The position numbers were made by a program, and so were the translations under genes. A DNA stretch of 58,360 nt, taken from an uncultured Mucilaginibacter sp. (lineage in GTDB: Bacteria; Bacteroidota; Bacteroidia; Sphingobacteriales; Sphingobacteriaceae). The DNA lies in NCBI GenBank assembly GCA_903887275.1, contig CAISPD010000090.1, positions 1-58,360 on the forward strand, in the 5' to 3' direction. Below, in pieces: positions 1 through 8,743 of the stretch (its first letter is position 1; each line of letters opens with the position of its first letter). The notes under the pieces are model-generated. The model did not search any database. It saw only the letters and a program-made list of their open reading frames with translations, and was not told where the DNA came from.

Positions 1-11
1 AAAAGTTTTCA

Positions 12-1148
12 TCAATTGCTTTTCAAACCGAGTTTATGGTTAGTAAAATCAAGTAAGTAAGCATTATTGGTAAAAAAATTCAAACTCAATATCGTAGTCA
101 ATGACCCTGAATAAGTTGGATTTTCCAAATAGGTAAGGTTATTATTGGTAGCCGTTGCAAAGGAATAGCTGTATCCGGATGTGGTCGTCAGATTAACAGC
201 CGTTCCGGCAGGCAACAGAACTGGTGTTGTATTAGTAGCCGTTTTATCTTCCAGATAACTGTAAGGCTCAGTTCCGGTATCAAATAGTACCTCGGCCGTA
301 ACAGGCGATCTTCCGGCATATGCAAGTGTTGCGGGTAAAATGGGTACGTAACCCTCGCCCTGTGTAAAGTTAAGTTGCGAAAAATTATAGCCTGATGAGT
401 TCAGATCGGTACTGGTTAAGCCCAGGGTAACAGCTGAAACCCAGGTACCATTCAGCGAATAATTTGCAGTACCCAATGCGTCGATTTTAAACCCCTTTGT
501 CAAACCTGTACCCGGATCAAAATAGTTAAACGGACTTGTAATATAGGCACTGTTGGCGAATACCACATCGTATTCCTGCGCAACACCGAAAACATCAAAA
601 TCGTGAGGAGGAAATACTTTGCCTTTGCCGTCTACCGCTTTATAATACAAGAAAAAAGGAAGCCGTTTTATGGTGATATTTCCGTTGGCATCACCTATAG
701 TAATATTTGCATAGGCCAGATTACCATAAACTTTATCCGTTGTAGCATTATCATCGCCGTAAGATATCGTGTTGGTTTGATTGGTTATTGTAATACCATT
801 AACAACCGTTGAATCGGTGGTGAAATTAAATCCGGTGCTGGTAATAAGCGACGAAGGCAATATGCCATTTGCGTCGATAACTAAACCGCCAGAACCGGTA
901 TCAAAAACCAGATCGTAATTAACAGTCTGTGTGCCAATTTTAGTCACTGGTTCCAGCAACACCTTATAAATGGAAGAATCCACCTCGTAAAACCCCAGTT
1001 TGGTAGGCGTTGCAACGGGGTTTACGCCGCCGCCATTATTATTGCCGGTATTGGTTTTAGGATCCTTTTTGCAGGATACAGCCGCAAGTAAAACAAAGGT
1101 AAAAACAAAATATGGCAGGCATTTCAATAGGTAAATTTTCTTCATCAT
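12..1148 (-). CDS. Pepsin-like aspartic protease, predicted lipoprotein
   Basis: A 378-residue protein with an N-terminal hydrophobic segment and a lipobox ending at Cys26, followed by a Gly/Asn-rich linker, so it is probably anchored to a membrane and exposed outside the cytoplasm. Two aspartic-protease signatures are visible: FDTGSGG with Asp83, and FDTGTEP with Asp290. Between them ISYGDD resembles the pepsin flap strand, and the C-terminal segment from TTILSLNFF to HKLGLKS matches the closing lobe of pepsins (ILG..F...Y..FD..N..VGLA). Length and two-Asp layout fit a full bilobal family A1 enzyme rather than a retropepsin monomer. The second motif has Thr-Glu where pepsins usually have Thr-Ser, so activity is not certain. 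Start is one of two adjacent ATGs. It is divergent from the HAD gene at 1305. Confidence 0.7.
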   Translation of the reverse strand: MMKKIYLLKCLPYFVFTFVLLAAVSCKKDPKTNTGNNNGGGVNPVATPTKLGFYEVDSSIYKVLLEPVTKIGTQTVNYDLVFDTGSGGLVIDANGILPSSLITSTGFNFTTDSTVVNGITITNQTNTISYGDDNATTDKVYGNLAYANITIGDANGNITIKRLPFFLYYKAVDGKGKVFPPHDFDVFGVAQEYDVVFANSAYITSPFNYFDPGTGLTKGFKIDALGTANYSLNGTWVSAVTLGLTSTDLNSSGYNFSQLNFTQGEGYVPILPATLAYAGRSPVTAEVLFDTGTEPYSYLEDKTATNTTPVLLPAGTAVNLTTTSGYSYSFATATNNNLTYLENPTYSGSLTTILSLNFFTNNAYLLDFTNHKLGLKSN

Positions 1149-1235
1149 ATTAGGGGGAAATATACGTGTAATAACTTCAATACTTTCGCTTTATTGGCTT
1201 ATATACGTATTGGATTATCATTAGGTAACCAAATG

Positions 1236-1253
1236 TTGTAAAATATTTTACAA
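1236..1253. promoter_or_regulatory. Perfect 18-bp palindrome in a divergent promoter region
   Basis: TTGTAAAATATTTTACAA is its own reverse complement. It lies in the 156-bp space between the pepsin-like gene (leftward) and the HAD gene (rightward), 52 bp upstream of the HAD ATG. It is the right size for a dimeric repressor or activator. The regulator is unknown, and an AT-rich palindrome can arise by chance. Confidence 0.4.
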
Positions 1254-1304
1254 AAATCGTACCGTCAATTTTCGAATGAAAAGCTATAATTGCGCAAATC
1301 ACTC

Positions 1305-2000
1305 ATGGACATTAAAGTAATTGCTTTTGACGCAGACGATACCCTTTGGGTAAATGAGCCCTATTTCCAGGAAACGGAGCAAAAGTTTTGTACGCTGATG
1401 GAGGCATATTTACCGCCCCACGAATTATCGCAGGAATTGTTAAAGATCGAGATCGCTAACCTTGGCATTTATGGCTACGGCATCAAAGGCTATATTCTGT
1501 CAATGATTGAGGCTGCGCTAAAAATATCGGGAAATACACTTCCCATGGATGCGATCAACAAAATTGTCGACTTTGGAAAAGAATTACTTCATCAACCGAT
1601 AGAACTTTTGGATGATGTAAAAGAAGTACTGCAGGCATTGAAAGGGCATTATCGCCTTGTTGTTGCCACTAAAGGCGACTTACTGGACCAGGAACGCAAA
1701 TTAAAAAAATCCGGCCTGAGCCACTTTTTCCATCACATCGAAATTATGTCTGAAAAGGGAGAAAGTGATTATCGCAAATTACTCCGGCACCTCGACATTG
1801 CACCCGGGGAGTTTTTGATGATCGGTAATTCATTAAAATCAGATGTGCTGCCGGTGATCAATATCGGCGGACAGGCCATCCATGTCCCCTTCCATACAAC
1901 ATGGGCACACGAGCACGTAGAGATCAAACCCGAACATGCCGCCTTCAAACAAGTAGCACATTTAACCGAGGTTCTGGCGCTGCTTCTTGAAACGCCCTGA
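1305..2000 (+). CDS. HAD-superfamily hydrolase (phosphatase-like)
   Basis: A 231-residue cytosolic protein. Motif I is FDADDTLW with nucleophile Asp9 and general acid Asp11; motif II is the Thr in VVATKGD; motif IV is MIGNSLKSD. The helical cap between motifs I and II fits HAD subfamily I, the YjjG/phosphoglycolate-phosphatase type. The substrate cannot be read from sequence. ATG at 1305 was chosen over the upstream TTG at 1290 because it sits five residues before the first beta strand, as usual in the family. The gene stands alone and converges on the acetyltransferase gene. Confidence 0.85.
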   Translation: MDIKVIAFDADDTLWVNEPYFQETEQKFCTLMEAYLPPHELSQELLKIEIANLGIYGYGIKGYILSMIEAALKISGNTLPMDAINKIVDFGKELLHQPIELLDDVKEVLQALKGHYRLVVATKGDLLDQERKLKKSGLSHFFHHIEIMSEKGESDYRKLLRHLDIAPGEFLMIGNSLKSDVLPVINIGGQAIHVPFHTTWAHEHVEIKPEHAAFKQVAHLTEVLALLLETP

Positions 2001-2009
2001 CAAATTGTT

Positions 2010-2072
2010 GGGTATCAGTTTTTGGGTATTGGGCATTAGGCATTAACTGTCGGTTATTGATAACTGATACCC
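2010..2072. repeat. Inverted repeat between convergent genes
   Basis: GGGTATCAGTT (2010-2020) is exactly complementary to AACTGATACCC (2062-2072), with 41 nt between them. The loop holds a direct repeat of GGCATTA and a smaller hairpin GTTAT/ATAAC. It lies between two convergent genes, so it may act as a bidirectional terminator or be a small dispersed element. No T-run follows either arm. Confidence 0.5.
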
Positions 2073-2080
2073 GATACCCA

Positions 2081-2593
2081 TCAAACTTCCTTTTCCAGCA
2101 CAAGCAATTCGATCTCGGCTTTAGGGATACCGAATTTTTTAGTGTCGTGGAACGGAACAACTTTGCCGGTATCCCGGTAACCCCGGCGTTTATACCAGGC
2201 TATTAATTCGGTTCGCGTGGTAATTACGGTCATATAAATAATTGGGCAGGAAAAATGGGTGGCCCAAACCTCGGCCTCATGTAATAATTGCCGCCCTATA
2301 CCATTAGCCTGTAATGTAGGCGAAACTGATAGCATACCCAGATAAAGTCTGCCACCCTCGTGCTGCTGAAGATAAACACAAGCAAGTATCTTACCCTGCT
2401 CATCCACATATTTTAAAATTGTCGTATCCGGGGCCTCCAGGTATTCAAGCATCGTTTCTTCATCAATGCGGATACCGTCAAGCAAGTGCGCCTCGCTTGT
2501 CCAGCCCAATTGAGATACCGGCCCCCTGTAGGCGCTATTTACCAATGCAGTTAATTCGGCAGCATCTGCAACCGTGGCTTTAATAATAGGCAT
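2081..2593 (-). CDS. GNAT-family N-acetyltransferase
   Basis: A 170-residue single-domain protein. The acetyl-CoA binding signature is QANGIGRQLL at about residues 92-101, preceded by the beta strand YLGMLSVSP, and the C-terminal part has the usual WYKRRGYRD segment. The substrate is not predictable. The cupin gene lies 17 bp upstream on the same strand, so the two are probably co-transcribed, cupin first. It converges on the HAD gene across an inverted repeat. Confidence 0.85.
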   Translation of the reverse strand: MPIIKATVADAAELTALVNSAYRGPVSQLGWTSEAHLLDGIRIDEETMLEYLEAPDTTILKYVDEQGKILACVYLQQHEGGRLYLGMLSVSPTLQANGIGRQLLHEAEVWATHFSCPIIYMTVITTRTELIAWYKRRGYRDTGKVVPFHDTKKFGIPKAEIELLVLEKEV

Positions 2594-2610
2594 AGAAATT
2601 AATTATGGTA

Positions 2611-2946
2611 CTAAAGGGCTCGATAATCTTCGCGTACGGGGTCGAAAATATCCAGTAATTTACAATCAGTGATCGCTATACCACTGTGGTAAGCTTCTGA
2701 AGGGATCAGGGCATAGCGCCCCGGATCAAGCACCTGCGGATCATCGTTGACCGTAAGCTCAAACTGTCCCTCAATGACAAAAGTATATTGCTGATGAGGA
2801 TGTTTATGCCTTGGCACGGTGCATCCCGCTGCTACGGTAATAAAATTGATCGTATTGCGATCGGTATGTATCAACCGGGAAAAAAAGCCGGGAGCAACTT
2901 CTTTCACCTTGATATCATCAAAATATTTAAAAATACTGGTGTCCAT
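2611..2946 (-). CDS. Small cupin-domain protein
   Basis: A 111-residue single cupin barrel. Cupin motif 1 is PRHKHPHQQYTFVIEGQFEL, with the His-x-His pair, a Gln and a Glu placed as metal ligands; motif 2 is PGRYALIPSEAYHSG, where His is the fourth ligand. Such one-domain cupins may be small-molecule enzymes or sensors; nothing here tells which. It is probably the first gene of a two-gene unit with the acetyltransferase. Confidence 0.8.
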   Translation of the reverse strand: MDTSIFKYFDDIKVKEVAPGFFSRLIHTDRNTINFITVAAGCTVPRHKHPHQQYTFVIEGQFELTVNDDPQVLDPGRYALIPSEAYHSGIAITDCKLLDIFDPVREDYRAL

Positions 2947-3031
2947 CAGATTAAATTATGCTTTCAAATATACAATCATTACACTATTCTGCTTTATCGA
3001 CGAGTGAAAGTTTGGTAAAACGATTTCCCAC

Positions 3032-3062
3032 AAAAAAAGGCTGCCCGAATACGGCACAGCCC
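3032..3062 (-). terminator. Intrinsic terminator of the GIN-domain gene
   Basis: Read leftward, GGCTG and CAGCC arms (with inner CCG/CGG pairs) form a hairpin followed by seven T residues. It starts 36 bp beyond the stop codon of the gene ending at 3098. Confidence 0.75.
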
Positions 3063-3097
3063 TAACCACTAAAAAAACAACCCTATGATCAAAAATA

Positions 3098-3697
3098 TTA
3101 TTCGAGTCCGGCCATCACTTCTTTTCCGGCCAGGTTAAAAACTCTGTTCTCTGTATTATGTCCTACCGAAAAATCTTTGTTAATTACAATTGTGTTCAGA
3201 TTGCGGCTCATGCCAAATTCCTCAACGCGACCGGTTAAAATGATCGTAGCATGGTCGCGGAGCGTTACGTAGGTATTGAACGCATCTAAATTCAGATTGG
3301 CTGTGGCGTTATCGTGCAGGTCGATATTAAATTCGATCTTAGCCAGTTTGCCAAATGAACTGATCTCGGCATTATCAAAGGCAGAAACAGACTGCAAACT
3401 TTCAGATTTGATCCATACGACCAGTTTCTCGGTATTATAAGATGAAATACGTAACAAACCGTTTTTGCTTTGCACCAGTGCGGTTTCTTTATAGTATTTG
3501 TTATAAACTGTTACCTGATCGGGTGCATTGTCTGAAATATACAGTTGTACGTTTCCTCTTACTTCTATTTTACTGATGGCCTTGATGTCATTTAAAACAG
3601 TGTAGTTGCTGTTAGCATTAACAGCGGCATTAGTGTTTGTTGCAGATACTGCCAATAAAACGATTGACAACATCCAAATTAAATTTTTGCTTTTCAT
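3098..3697 (-). CDS. Exported GIN-domain (DUF2807-type) protein
   Basis: A 199-residue protein with a signal peptide of about 24 residues ending near TNTNA. The rest is a repeat-poor beta-rich domain with alternating segments such as IEVRGNVQLYI, LRISSYNTEKL, VSAFDNAEI and LDAFNTYVTLRDHAT, which is the pattern of the GIN (putative auto-transporter adhesin head) domain: short right-handed beta helix turns. Such proteins lie in the periplasm or on the outer membrane; their role is not known. It has its own terminator (3032-3062) and probably its own regulated promoter (3793-3853), so it looks like a single-gene unit. Confidence 0.75.
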   Translation of the reverse strand: MKSKNLIWMLSIVLLAVSATNTNAAVNANSNYTVLNDIKAISKIEVRGNVQLYISDNAPDQVTVYNKYYKETALVQSKNGLLRISSYNTEKLVVWIKSESLQSVSAFDNAEISSFGKLAKIEFNIDLHDNATANLNLDAFNTYVTLRDHATIILTGRVEEFGMSRNLNTIVINKDFSVGHNTENRVFNLAGKEVMAGLE

Positions 3698-3792
3698 TGC
3701 TTTTGGTATTAAATTTTACAGGATAAACCGGAAAAATTAAGGCGGGCAGTGTAGAATTTTGAGGCTTTCCGCATACCCGGTTTAACCTGGTG

Positions 3793-3800
3793 CAAAGGTG
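3793..3800 (-). promoter_or_regulatory. Likely -7 promoter box of the GIN-domain gene
   Basis: Read leftward the sequence is CACCTTTG, one mismatch from the Bacteroidota -7 consensus TAnnTTTG, about 95 bp upstream of the ATG. Confidence 0.4.
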
Positions 3801-3821
3801 AGGGTAATTGGCTTGATATTT

Positions 3822-3853
3822 ATCACATTAGTGTAAAAATAACACTAAGTGAT
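3822..3853. promoter_or_regulatory. Inverted repeat, candidate operator
   Basis: ATCACATTAGTGT and ACACTAAGTGAT are complementary apart from one bulged A, with a 7-nt AT-rich centre. It lies 22 bp upstream of the -7 box of the GIN-domain gene, at about -35 to -66, where a regulator would bind. The 521-bp space 3698-4217 holds nothing else convincing. Confidence 0.5.
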
Positions 3854-4217
3854 ATTGTTCATTTTTTATATATAAAATACTACAAATCAACGCATTATAA
3901 ATTAAAACCTCACAGACAAAGCCTCACAGTAAAAATAACCGGCGAAAATTGAAGAAAACTGAACGCGTATTTTATGCCCAGCCGTTGAATTTTTTTTAAT
4001 GCCAATGCAATCCCAAACGGAATAAATGAAGACTCGTAACAACAAGATATTTAAAAAATCAGCGTGGCTTTTGTGACCACTTGCCAATGTGACGCTTATT
4101 TAAAAAAATGCGCTAATACACTTACAGAACTGCCAGTTATCATTTTACGGGATTAGCTAAACTGCTAATTTTATATAGGCAAAACTAAAGCTGCTTCAAA
4201 GGGTTAACTGATATACT

Positions 4218-5138
4218 ATGGCCTTTATTGATTATTACAAGATTCTTGGCATCGACAAAAATGCAAGCGATAAGGATATTAAAGCGGCCTATCGTAAAAT
4301 GGCCCGGAAATATCATCCGGATTTAAATCCTAATGATACCGAGGCAAACAAAAAATTCCAGCAGATCAACGAAGCTAATGAAGTTTTGAGCGATGCCGAT
4401 AAACGCAAAAAGTACGATAAATACGGCGAAAACTGGCAGCATGGCGAAGAACATGAAAAGTATGCTCAACAGCAACGTGCACAGGGCGGCAATGCCTACA
4501 GTGGCTTTGGCGGTGGAAAAAGTCAGGGCTTTGAAGATTATGGCGACTTTGGCGGAGGAGGCGATTTCTCCGATTTCTTTAATTCGATGTTTGGTGGAGG
4601 CGGACGCAGTAGCGGCAAGCAGGCCAAATACCGTGGTCAGGATTTTAATGCCGAACTACAGCTAAGCCTGCGCGATATACTGGCTTCACAAAAACAAACT
4701 CTAACCGTTAATGGTAAAAATATACGTTTAACGATACCGGCGGGCGTTGAGAACGGACAAACAATTAAGATTAAGGGTCATGGTGGTCCGGGTGCAAACG
4801 GTGGGCCGGCTGGCGACCTGTTTATTAAATTCAACATTCCACCTGATCCTGATTTTAAACGTGATGGTGCCAATTTATACCAGAATGTTCAACTCGATCT
4901 TTACACCGCAGTATTGGGCGGTGAAGTAACCATTGATACTTTGAATGGTAAAGTTAAGATCAAGGTTGCTCCGGGTACGCAGAATGGCACCATCGTAAAA
5001 CTAAAAGGTAAAGGTTTGCCCGTGTACAAGCAGGAAGGCCAACAGGGCGATCTGCTGGTGACTTACCAGGTTAAGGTGCCCACCAATTTGAGCGAAAAAC
5101 AGAAAGAATTATTCACTGAACTTTCAAAATTAAATTGA
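4218..5138 (+). CDS. cbpA: CbpA-type DnaJ co-chaperone
   Basis: A 306-residue Hsp40 protein. The J domain covers residues 1-70 with the HPD tripeptide at 33-35 that stimulates the DnaK ATPase. A Gly/Phe-rich linker spans about 90-140, and then come the two substrate-binding beta domains. The four CxxCxGxG zinc repeats of DnaJ are absent, which makes it a class B (CbpA/DnaJ1) protein. The next gene starts 1 bp after the stop codon and encodes its CbpM-type partner, which strongly supports the assignment. Confidence 0.92.
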   Translation: MAFIDYYKILGIDKNASDKDIKAAYRKMARKYHPDLNPNDTEANKKFQQINEANEVLSDADKRKKYDKYGENWQHGEEHEKYAQQQRAQGGNAYSGFGGGKSQGFEDYGDFGGGGDFSDFFNSMFGGGGRSSGKQAKYRGQDFNAELQLSLRDILASQKQTLTVNGKNIRLTIPAGVENGQTIKIKGHGGPGANGGPAGDLFIKFNIPPDPDFKRDGANLYQNVQLDLYTAVLGGEVTIDTLNGKVKIKVAPGTQNGTIVKLKGKGLPVYKQEGQQGDLLVTYQVKVPTNLSEKQKELFTELSKLN

Positions 5139-5139
5139 G

Positions 5140-5436
5140 ATGACTGTGACAGGATTAATAGGAGCATTAGAGTTTTGCACTTACCACGGTGTTGAGTACA
5201 CCTTTATCCATTCGCTTCATGATGCGGGACTGATTGAAACCAGAATAATTAAAAGTGAGCTGTACATCCCCGAAAGTGAATTACAAAAACTTGAAAAGAT
5301 GGTAAGGCTGCACCAGGAGCTGGAAATTAACCTGGCAGGTATTGAAAGTATTTTCCATCTGTTGACACGTATTGAAGATTTGCAGGACGAGGCCCGAAAA
5401 TTACGTAACCGGGTAAACCGGTTTGAAGCCGATTGA
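5140..5436 (+). CDS. cbpM: CbpM-type chaperone modulator
   Basis: A 98-residue MerR-like winged helix protein. The N-terminal part (CTYHGVEYTFIHSLHDAGLI) resembles the CbpM fold and the C-terminal half, rich in Leu, Glu and Arg, is a predicted coiled coil. In Escherichia coli, CbpM binds the J domain of CbpA and inhibits it. Sequence similarity alone is modest, but the position 1 bp after cbpA, in the same order as in proteobacteria, makes the role likely. It converges on the hydratase gene with a 21-bp gap. Confidence 0.8.
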   Translation: MTVTGLIGALEFCTYHGVEYTFIHSLHDAGLIETRIIKSELYIPESELQKLEKMVRLHQELEINLAGIESIFHLLTRIEDLQDEARKLRNRVNRFEAD

Positions 5437-5457
5437 AATTTGGCCGGATCGCCCGGA

Positions 5458-6231
5458 TTATTTATTCCCTGCTAAAAATCCGCGCAATGCCTGCTGTGTA
5501 AATTCCGACAAAACCAGTTCACCACTTATGGCGGCTCGTTCTGCAAGCAATGTGTCCCAGTTTTCGGTGCCCTCCCAAAGAATTTGCTTTAGACCCGACA
5601 ATGCCTCAGGATGGTAGGACGCCAATTTATCTGTCAGGGCATTCAGCGCCTCGTCCAGACTGGCGATATCAGGGTAAACTTCATTAAACAGTCCATGTTC
5701 TTTTGCCCAATGTGCCGTTTGAAAATCCGATGCACGTATGGTCAATTGCGAAAATGCCGGCAAACCTATTTTACGTGTTACGGCCGGCGAGATCACAAAT
5801 GGGCCTATCCCTATAGCCAGTTCACTTAATTTGATCGATGCTGCTTCCGTTGCAAGGCAATAATCTGCTGCAGCAGCCAAACCAACTCCTCCCCCTACAG
5901 CTTTTCCCTGAATGCGGGCAATAACTATCTTGGGAGATGTTCGAATAGCATTGATCATGTTCGCAAAACCGGAAAAGAATTCGGCTCCGGCGGCTTTATC
6001 TTTTATCTGCAATAATTCGTCAAAACTTGCACCTGCACAAAAGGTACGGTCGCCACCACTTTTCAGTACGATGATTCGAACATTGGCATCATTTCCTGCT
6101 TTAGCTATTTCACTTCGAAGTTCGGCAAGTAATAAAGAAGGCAGAGAATTTTGAGCGGGGTGATGAAACGAAATGGTAGCAACACCATTTTCGCTCAAAT
6201 GTGTAACATTTCCTGCTGCGTTATCGGACAT
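5458..6231 (-). CDS. Enoyl-CoA hydratase/isomerase family protein
   Basis: A 257-residue crotonase-fold protein. The first oxyanion-hole segment is GDRTFCAGASFDEL and the second is IQGKAVGGGVGLAAAADYCL, both typical of the family. A Glu in the SELAIGIGPF segment lies where hydratases carry a catalytic Glu. These enzymes act on acyl-CoA thioesters in fatty-acid or amino-acid breakdown; the exact substrate cannot be read. It stands alone with no other beta-oxidation gene nearby. Confidence 0.88.
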   Translation of the reverse strand: MSDNAAGNVTHLSENGVATISFHHPAQNSLPSLLLAELRSEIAKAGNDANVRIIVLKSGGDRTFCAGASFDELLQIKDKAAGAEFFSGFANMINAIRTSPKIVIARIQGKAVGGGVGLAAAADYCLATEAASIKLSELAIGIGPFVISPAVTRKIGLPAFSQLTIRASDFQTAHWAKEHGLFNEVYPDIASLDEALNALTDKLASYHPEALSGLKQILWEGTENWDTLLAERAAISGELVLSEFTQQALRGFLAGNK

Positions 6232-6372
6232 TATTTATTTGAATAATTGCATGACAATATCGGTATTATAAAAAACTTTACCTAAAGCACAGAAATTTAA
6301 GCTGGCGATACCTATTTTTATCTCAGGAAGCCAGTCGAACCCTTTTTTTCTTTCATTTTAAACCAATAGTCC

Positions 6373-7818
6373 ATGCGTATTAAAATAGTTTGCTGCATAG
6401 CGATTTGCTTGATGGCCATCAGGAGTTTCGCCCAGTCAGCACCCTCCCCTGTATACAATGTAAAAAATTATGGTGCAAGCGGCGATGGAAAAACAACAGA
6501 TACTAAAGCGATCAATTCCGCTATCGATTCGGCGGCAAGCAAGGGCGGCGGTACCGTATATTTGCCAGCGGGCAATTATCTCTGTGGTTCGATACATCTG
6601 AAAAGCAATATCAGTTTGTTTATCGATCAGGGCGCAACTATTATGGCGACAGATGATCCATCTGCCTATGACCCGGAAGAACAAACTGTTAATACCGTTT
6701 ACCAGGATTATGGACACAGCCATTTCCACAACTCGCTGATCTGGGGCGAAAACATACATGATGTATCCATTTTAGGAAGCGGTACTATTTGGGGCAAGGG
6801 ACTATTAAACGATTATAAAAAAGGCTCGCAACTGGCTAATAAATCGCTGGTATTTTATAAATGCAGGAATGTGCTGATCAAAGATGTAACTTTTGCTCAT
6901 GCAGGTTGGTTTGCAATTCTTGCTACAGGTGTAGATAATCTAACGATCGACAACCTGAAAATGGATACCAATCGCGATGGTATGGACATCGACTGCTGCC
7001 GCAACGTACATATTTCCAATTGCAGCATCAACTCGCCTTTTGACGATGGCATTTGCCTCAAAAGCACTTTTGCTCTGGGCTTTGCCCGGGCAACAGAAAA
7101 TGTGACCATTGCCAACTGTATCGTAAGCGGCTTTGATGAGGGCTCGTTCCTGGCAGGCACTTACCTTACCGCCGACAGTAATGCCTACCGCACCGGGCGA
7201 ATCAAGTTCGGCACGGAATCGAATGGCGGCTTTATAAATATTGCTATCAGTAATTGTGTGTTCGATCATTGCCAGGGGTTGGCTTTGGAAAGCGAAGATG
7301 GTGCTTTATTGCAGGATGTTACCATTAGCAATATCACCATGAGGGATATTGTTTCGGCTCCCATATTCATGCGCCTTGGAGCCCGTATGCGCGGCCCACA
7401 GGGAACAGCAGTCGGCCAGTTACGAAGAGTTTCACTTAGCAATATCAGGGTTTATGGTTCAAATCCACATTATGCGAGCATTATTACCGGTATCCCGGGT
7501 CATAACCTACAGGACATTGAATTGAGCAATATTCGTATTTATTATACCGGAGGTGGTACCGCTGCGCAAGCTGCCAAAAAAGTACCTGAACTGGAAAAGA
7601 ATTACCCCGAGCCTACTATGTTTGGCGATATACCCGCCTATGGTTTTTATGTCCGCCATGTATCGGGTATCAAACTGAAAGATATTGAGGTTAGTTACCT
7701 GAACGAAGATGCCCGCCCGGCTTTTATATTTGATGATGTTAAAGATATATTTTTAGAAAACGTTAAGGGGCAGGTGGCTAAGGGAGTGAAGGAAATTGTG
7801 CGAAATGGGGCTGATTGA
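6373..7818 (+). CDS. Secreted glycoside hydrolase family 28 (polygalacturonase-like)
   Basis: A 481-residue protein with a signal peptide of about 20 residues (ending FAQ) and a right-handed parallel beta helix. Family 28 acidic residues are visible: Asp202 and Asp205 in NRDGMD, Asp224-Asp225 in PFDDG, and the RIK signature at 276-278 that binds the uronate carboxylate. The His of the family's GHG motif is not evident, so the subsite may differ from true polygalacturonases. Expected to cut galacturonan or related pectin in the periplasm or outside the cell. No SusC/SusD or other pectin gene lies next to it. Confidence 0.85.
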   Translation: MRIKIVCCIAICLMAIRSFAQSAPSPVYNVKNYGASGDGKTTDTKAINSAIDSAASKGGGTVYLPAGNYLCGSIHLKSNISLFIDQGATIMATDDPSAYDPEEQTVNTVYQDYGHSHFHNSLIWGENIHDVSILGSGTIWGKGLLNDYKKGSQLANKSLVFYKCRNVLIKDVTFAHAGWFAILATGVDNLTIDNLKMDTNRDGMDIDCCRNVHISNCSINSPFDDGICLKSTFALGFARATENVTIANCIVSGFDEGSFLAGTYLTADSNAYRTGRIKFGTESNGGFINIAISNCVFDHCQGLALESEDGALLQDVTISNITMRDIVSAPIFMRLGARMRGPQGTAVGQLRRVSLSNIRVYGSNPHYASIITGIPGHNLQDIELSNIRIYYTGGGTAAQAAKKVPELEKNYPEPTMFGDIPAYGFYVRHVSGIKLKDIEVSYLNEDARPAFIFDDVKDIFLENVKGQVAKGVKEIVRNGAD

Positions 7819-7855
7819 TTGGCCGACGAATCGCCTCTTAAATAAATCATTAAAA

Positions 7856-8509
7856 TCAATACACCCTCGCCATTGCCCTAACCGGAAAAGTACCTACACC
7901 CTTAAATTTTGGTGGCACTGCGCTGAATTTAAAGCCGGCTTGTGGCAAAGCTTCCAGGTTACACAAATGCTCCACGATCAATATTCCCGCGCCTAAAAGA
8001 GTGGTATGCACCGGGCGGCTTCGGCCTGCAGTATCATCAATATTGTGGGAATCGATGCCAACCAGTTTTACGCCAGCATCCCGCAGGTATTCCGCGGCTG
8101 CTTGTGTCAGATAAGGGTGCCCCTCGAAATACAGGTCGGTATTCCAATGTTGGGCCCAGCCGGTATGGACCAGCACAGCCTTGTCTTTTATATCGAAACC
8201 GACAAATTGTTCCGGACCAATATCGAGGCGCTCCGCAAAGGGTATAGCAATAACGATACCTTCCAGTTCGGCAAAACGTTCCAATTCGACTTCCGAAACA
8301 TCTTGTCCATCTTCAAAACGATGAAAAGGGCAATCGACATAAGTGCCGGTATTGCTTACCATTTCAATCTTAGCGATCTGGAACGTAGTACCTTCATCAT
8401 AGAAATTTTTTGAAAGCTCGCGGCTCAGGAAATCGCAAATAACGGGCGCAGGCAAACCTTTGTAGGTGATCAGCTGGTTTTGGATGGTATGGCTAAGATC
8501 TATCAACAT
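7856..8509 (-). CDS. Cyclase-family (kynurenine-formamidase-like) hydrolase
   Basis: A 217-residue protein of the putative-cyclase fold. The family signature HxGTHxDxPxH appears as NTGTYVDCPFH: the Asp and last His are kept, but the first two His are Asn and Tyr. A second site, HTTLLGAGILIVEHL, supplies the usual late His and Glu. The family includes arylformamidases and cyclic-amide or lactone hydrolases that bind divalent metal. With two ligands replaced, metal binding here is likely altered, though this may be a subfamily trait. It converges on the GH28 gene. Confidence 0.8.
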   Translation of the reverse strand: MLIDLSHTIQNQLITYKGLPAPVICDFLSRELSKNFYDEGTTFQIAKIEMVSNTGTYVDCPFHRFEDGQDVSEVELERFAELEGIVIAIPFAERLDIGPEQFVGFDIKDKAVLVHTGWAQHWNTDLYFEGHPYLTQAAAEYLRDAGVKLVGIDSHNIDDTAGRSRPVHTTLLGAGILIVEHLCNLEALPQAGFKFSAVPPKFKGVGTFPVRAMARVY

Positions 8510-8743
8510 TAGTAACAGATTTAAATATTTTACAAATTTATTTATTCCAAACTATGACTTACATCACTATTGTTCATTCACATGGCTTTATTGTAACTTT
8601 TTCAACCGGCTAACGTAATTAGAAAAGGAATGGAAATAATAACATTGAGGCGAACAATTCTGCAAAGAAAAACTTCCCGTTAATTTACTTATAACCAATA
8701 ATTAATACGAATTTTATATATAAACTCCATTCAACCTGAATTC

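Noticed and set aside
3902-4087. 61-codon leftward ORF in the gap before cbpA
   Set aside because: Composition and lack of any signal, promoter or recognisable segment make it look like a chance ORF in AT-rich intergenic DNA.
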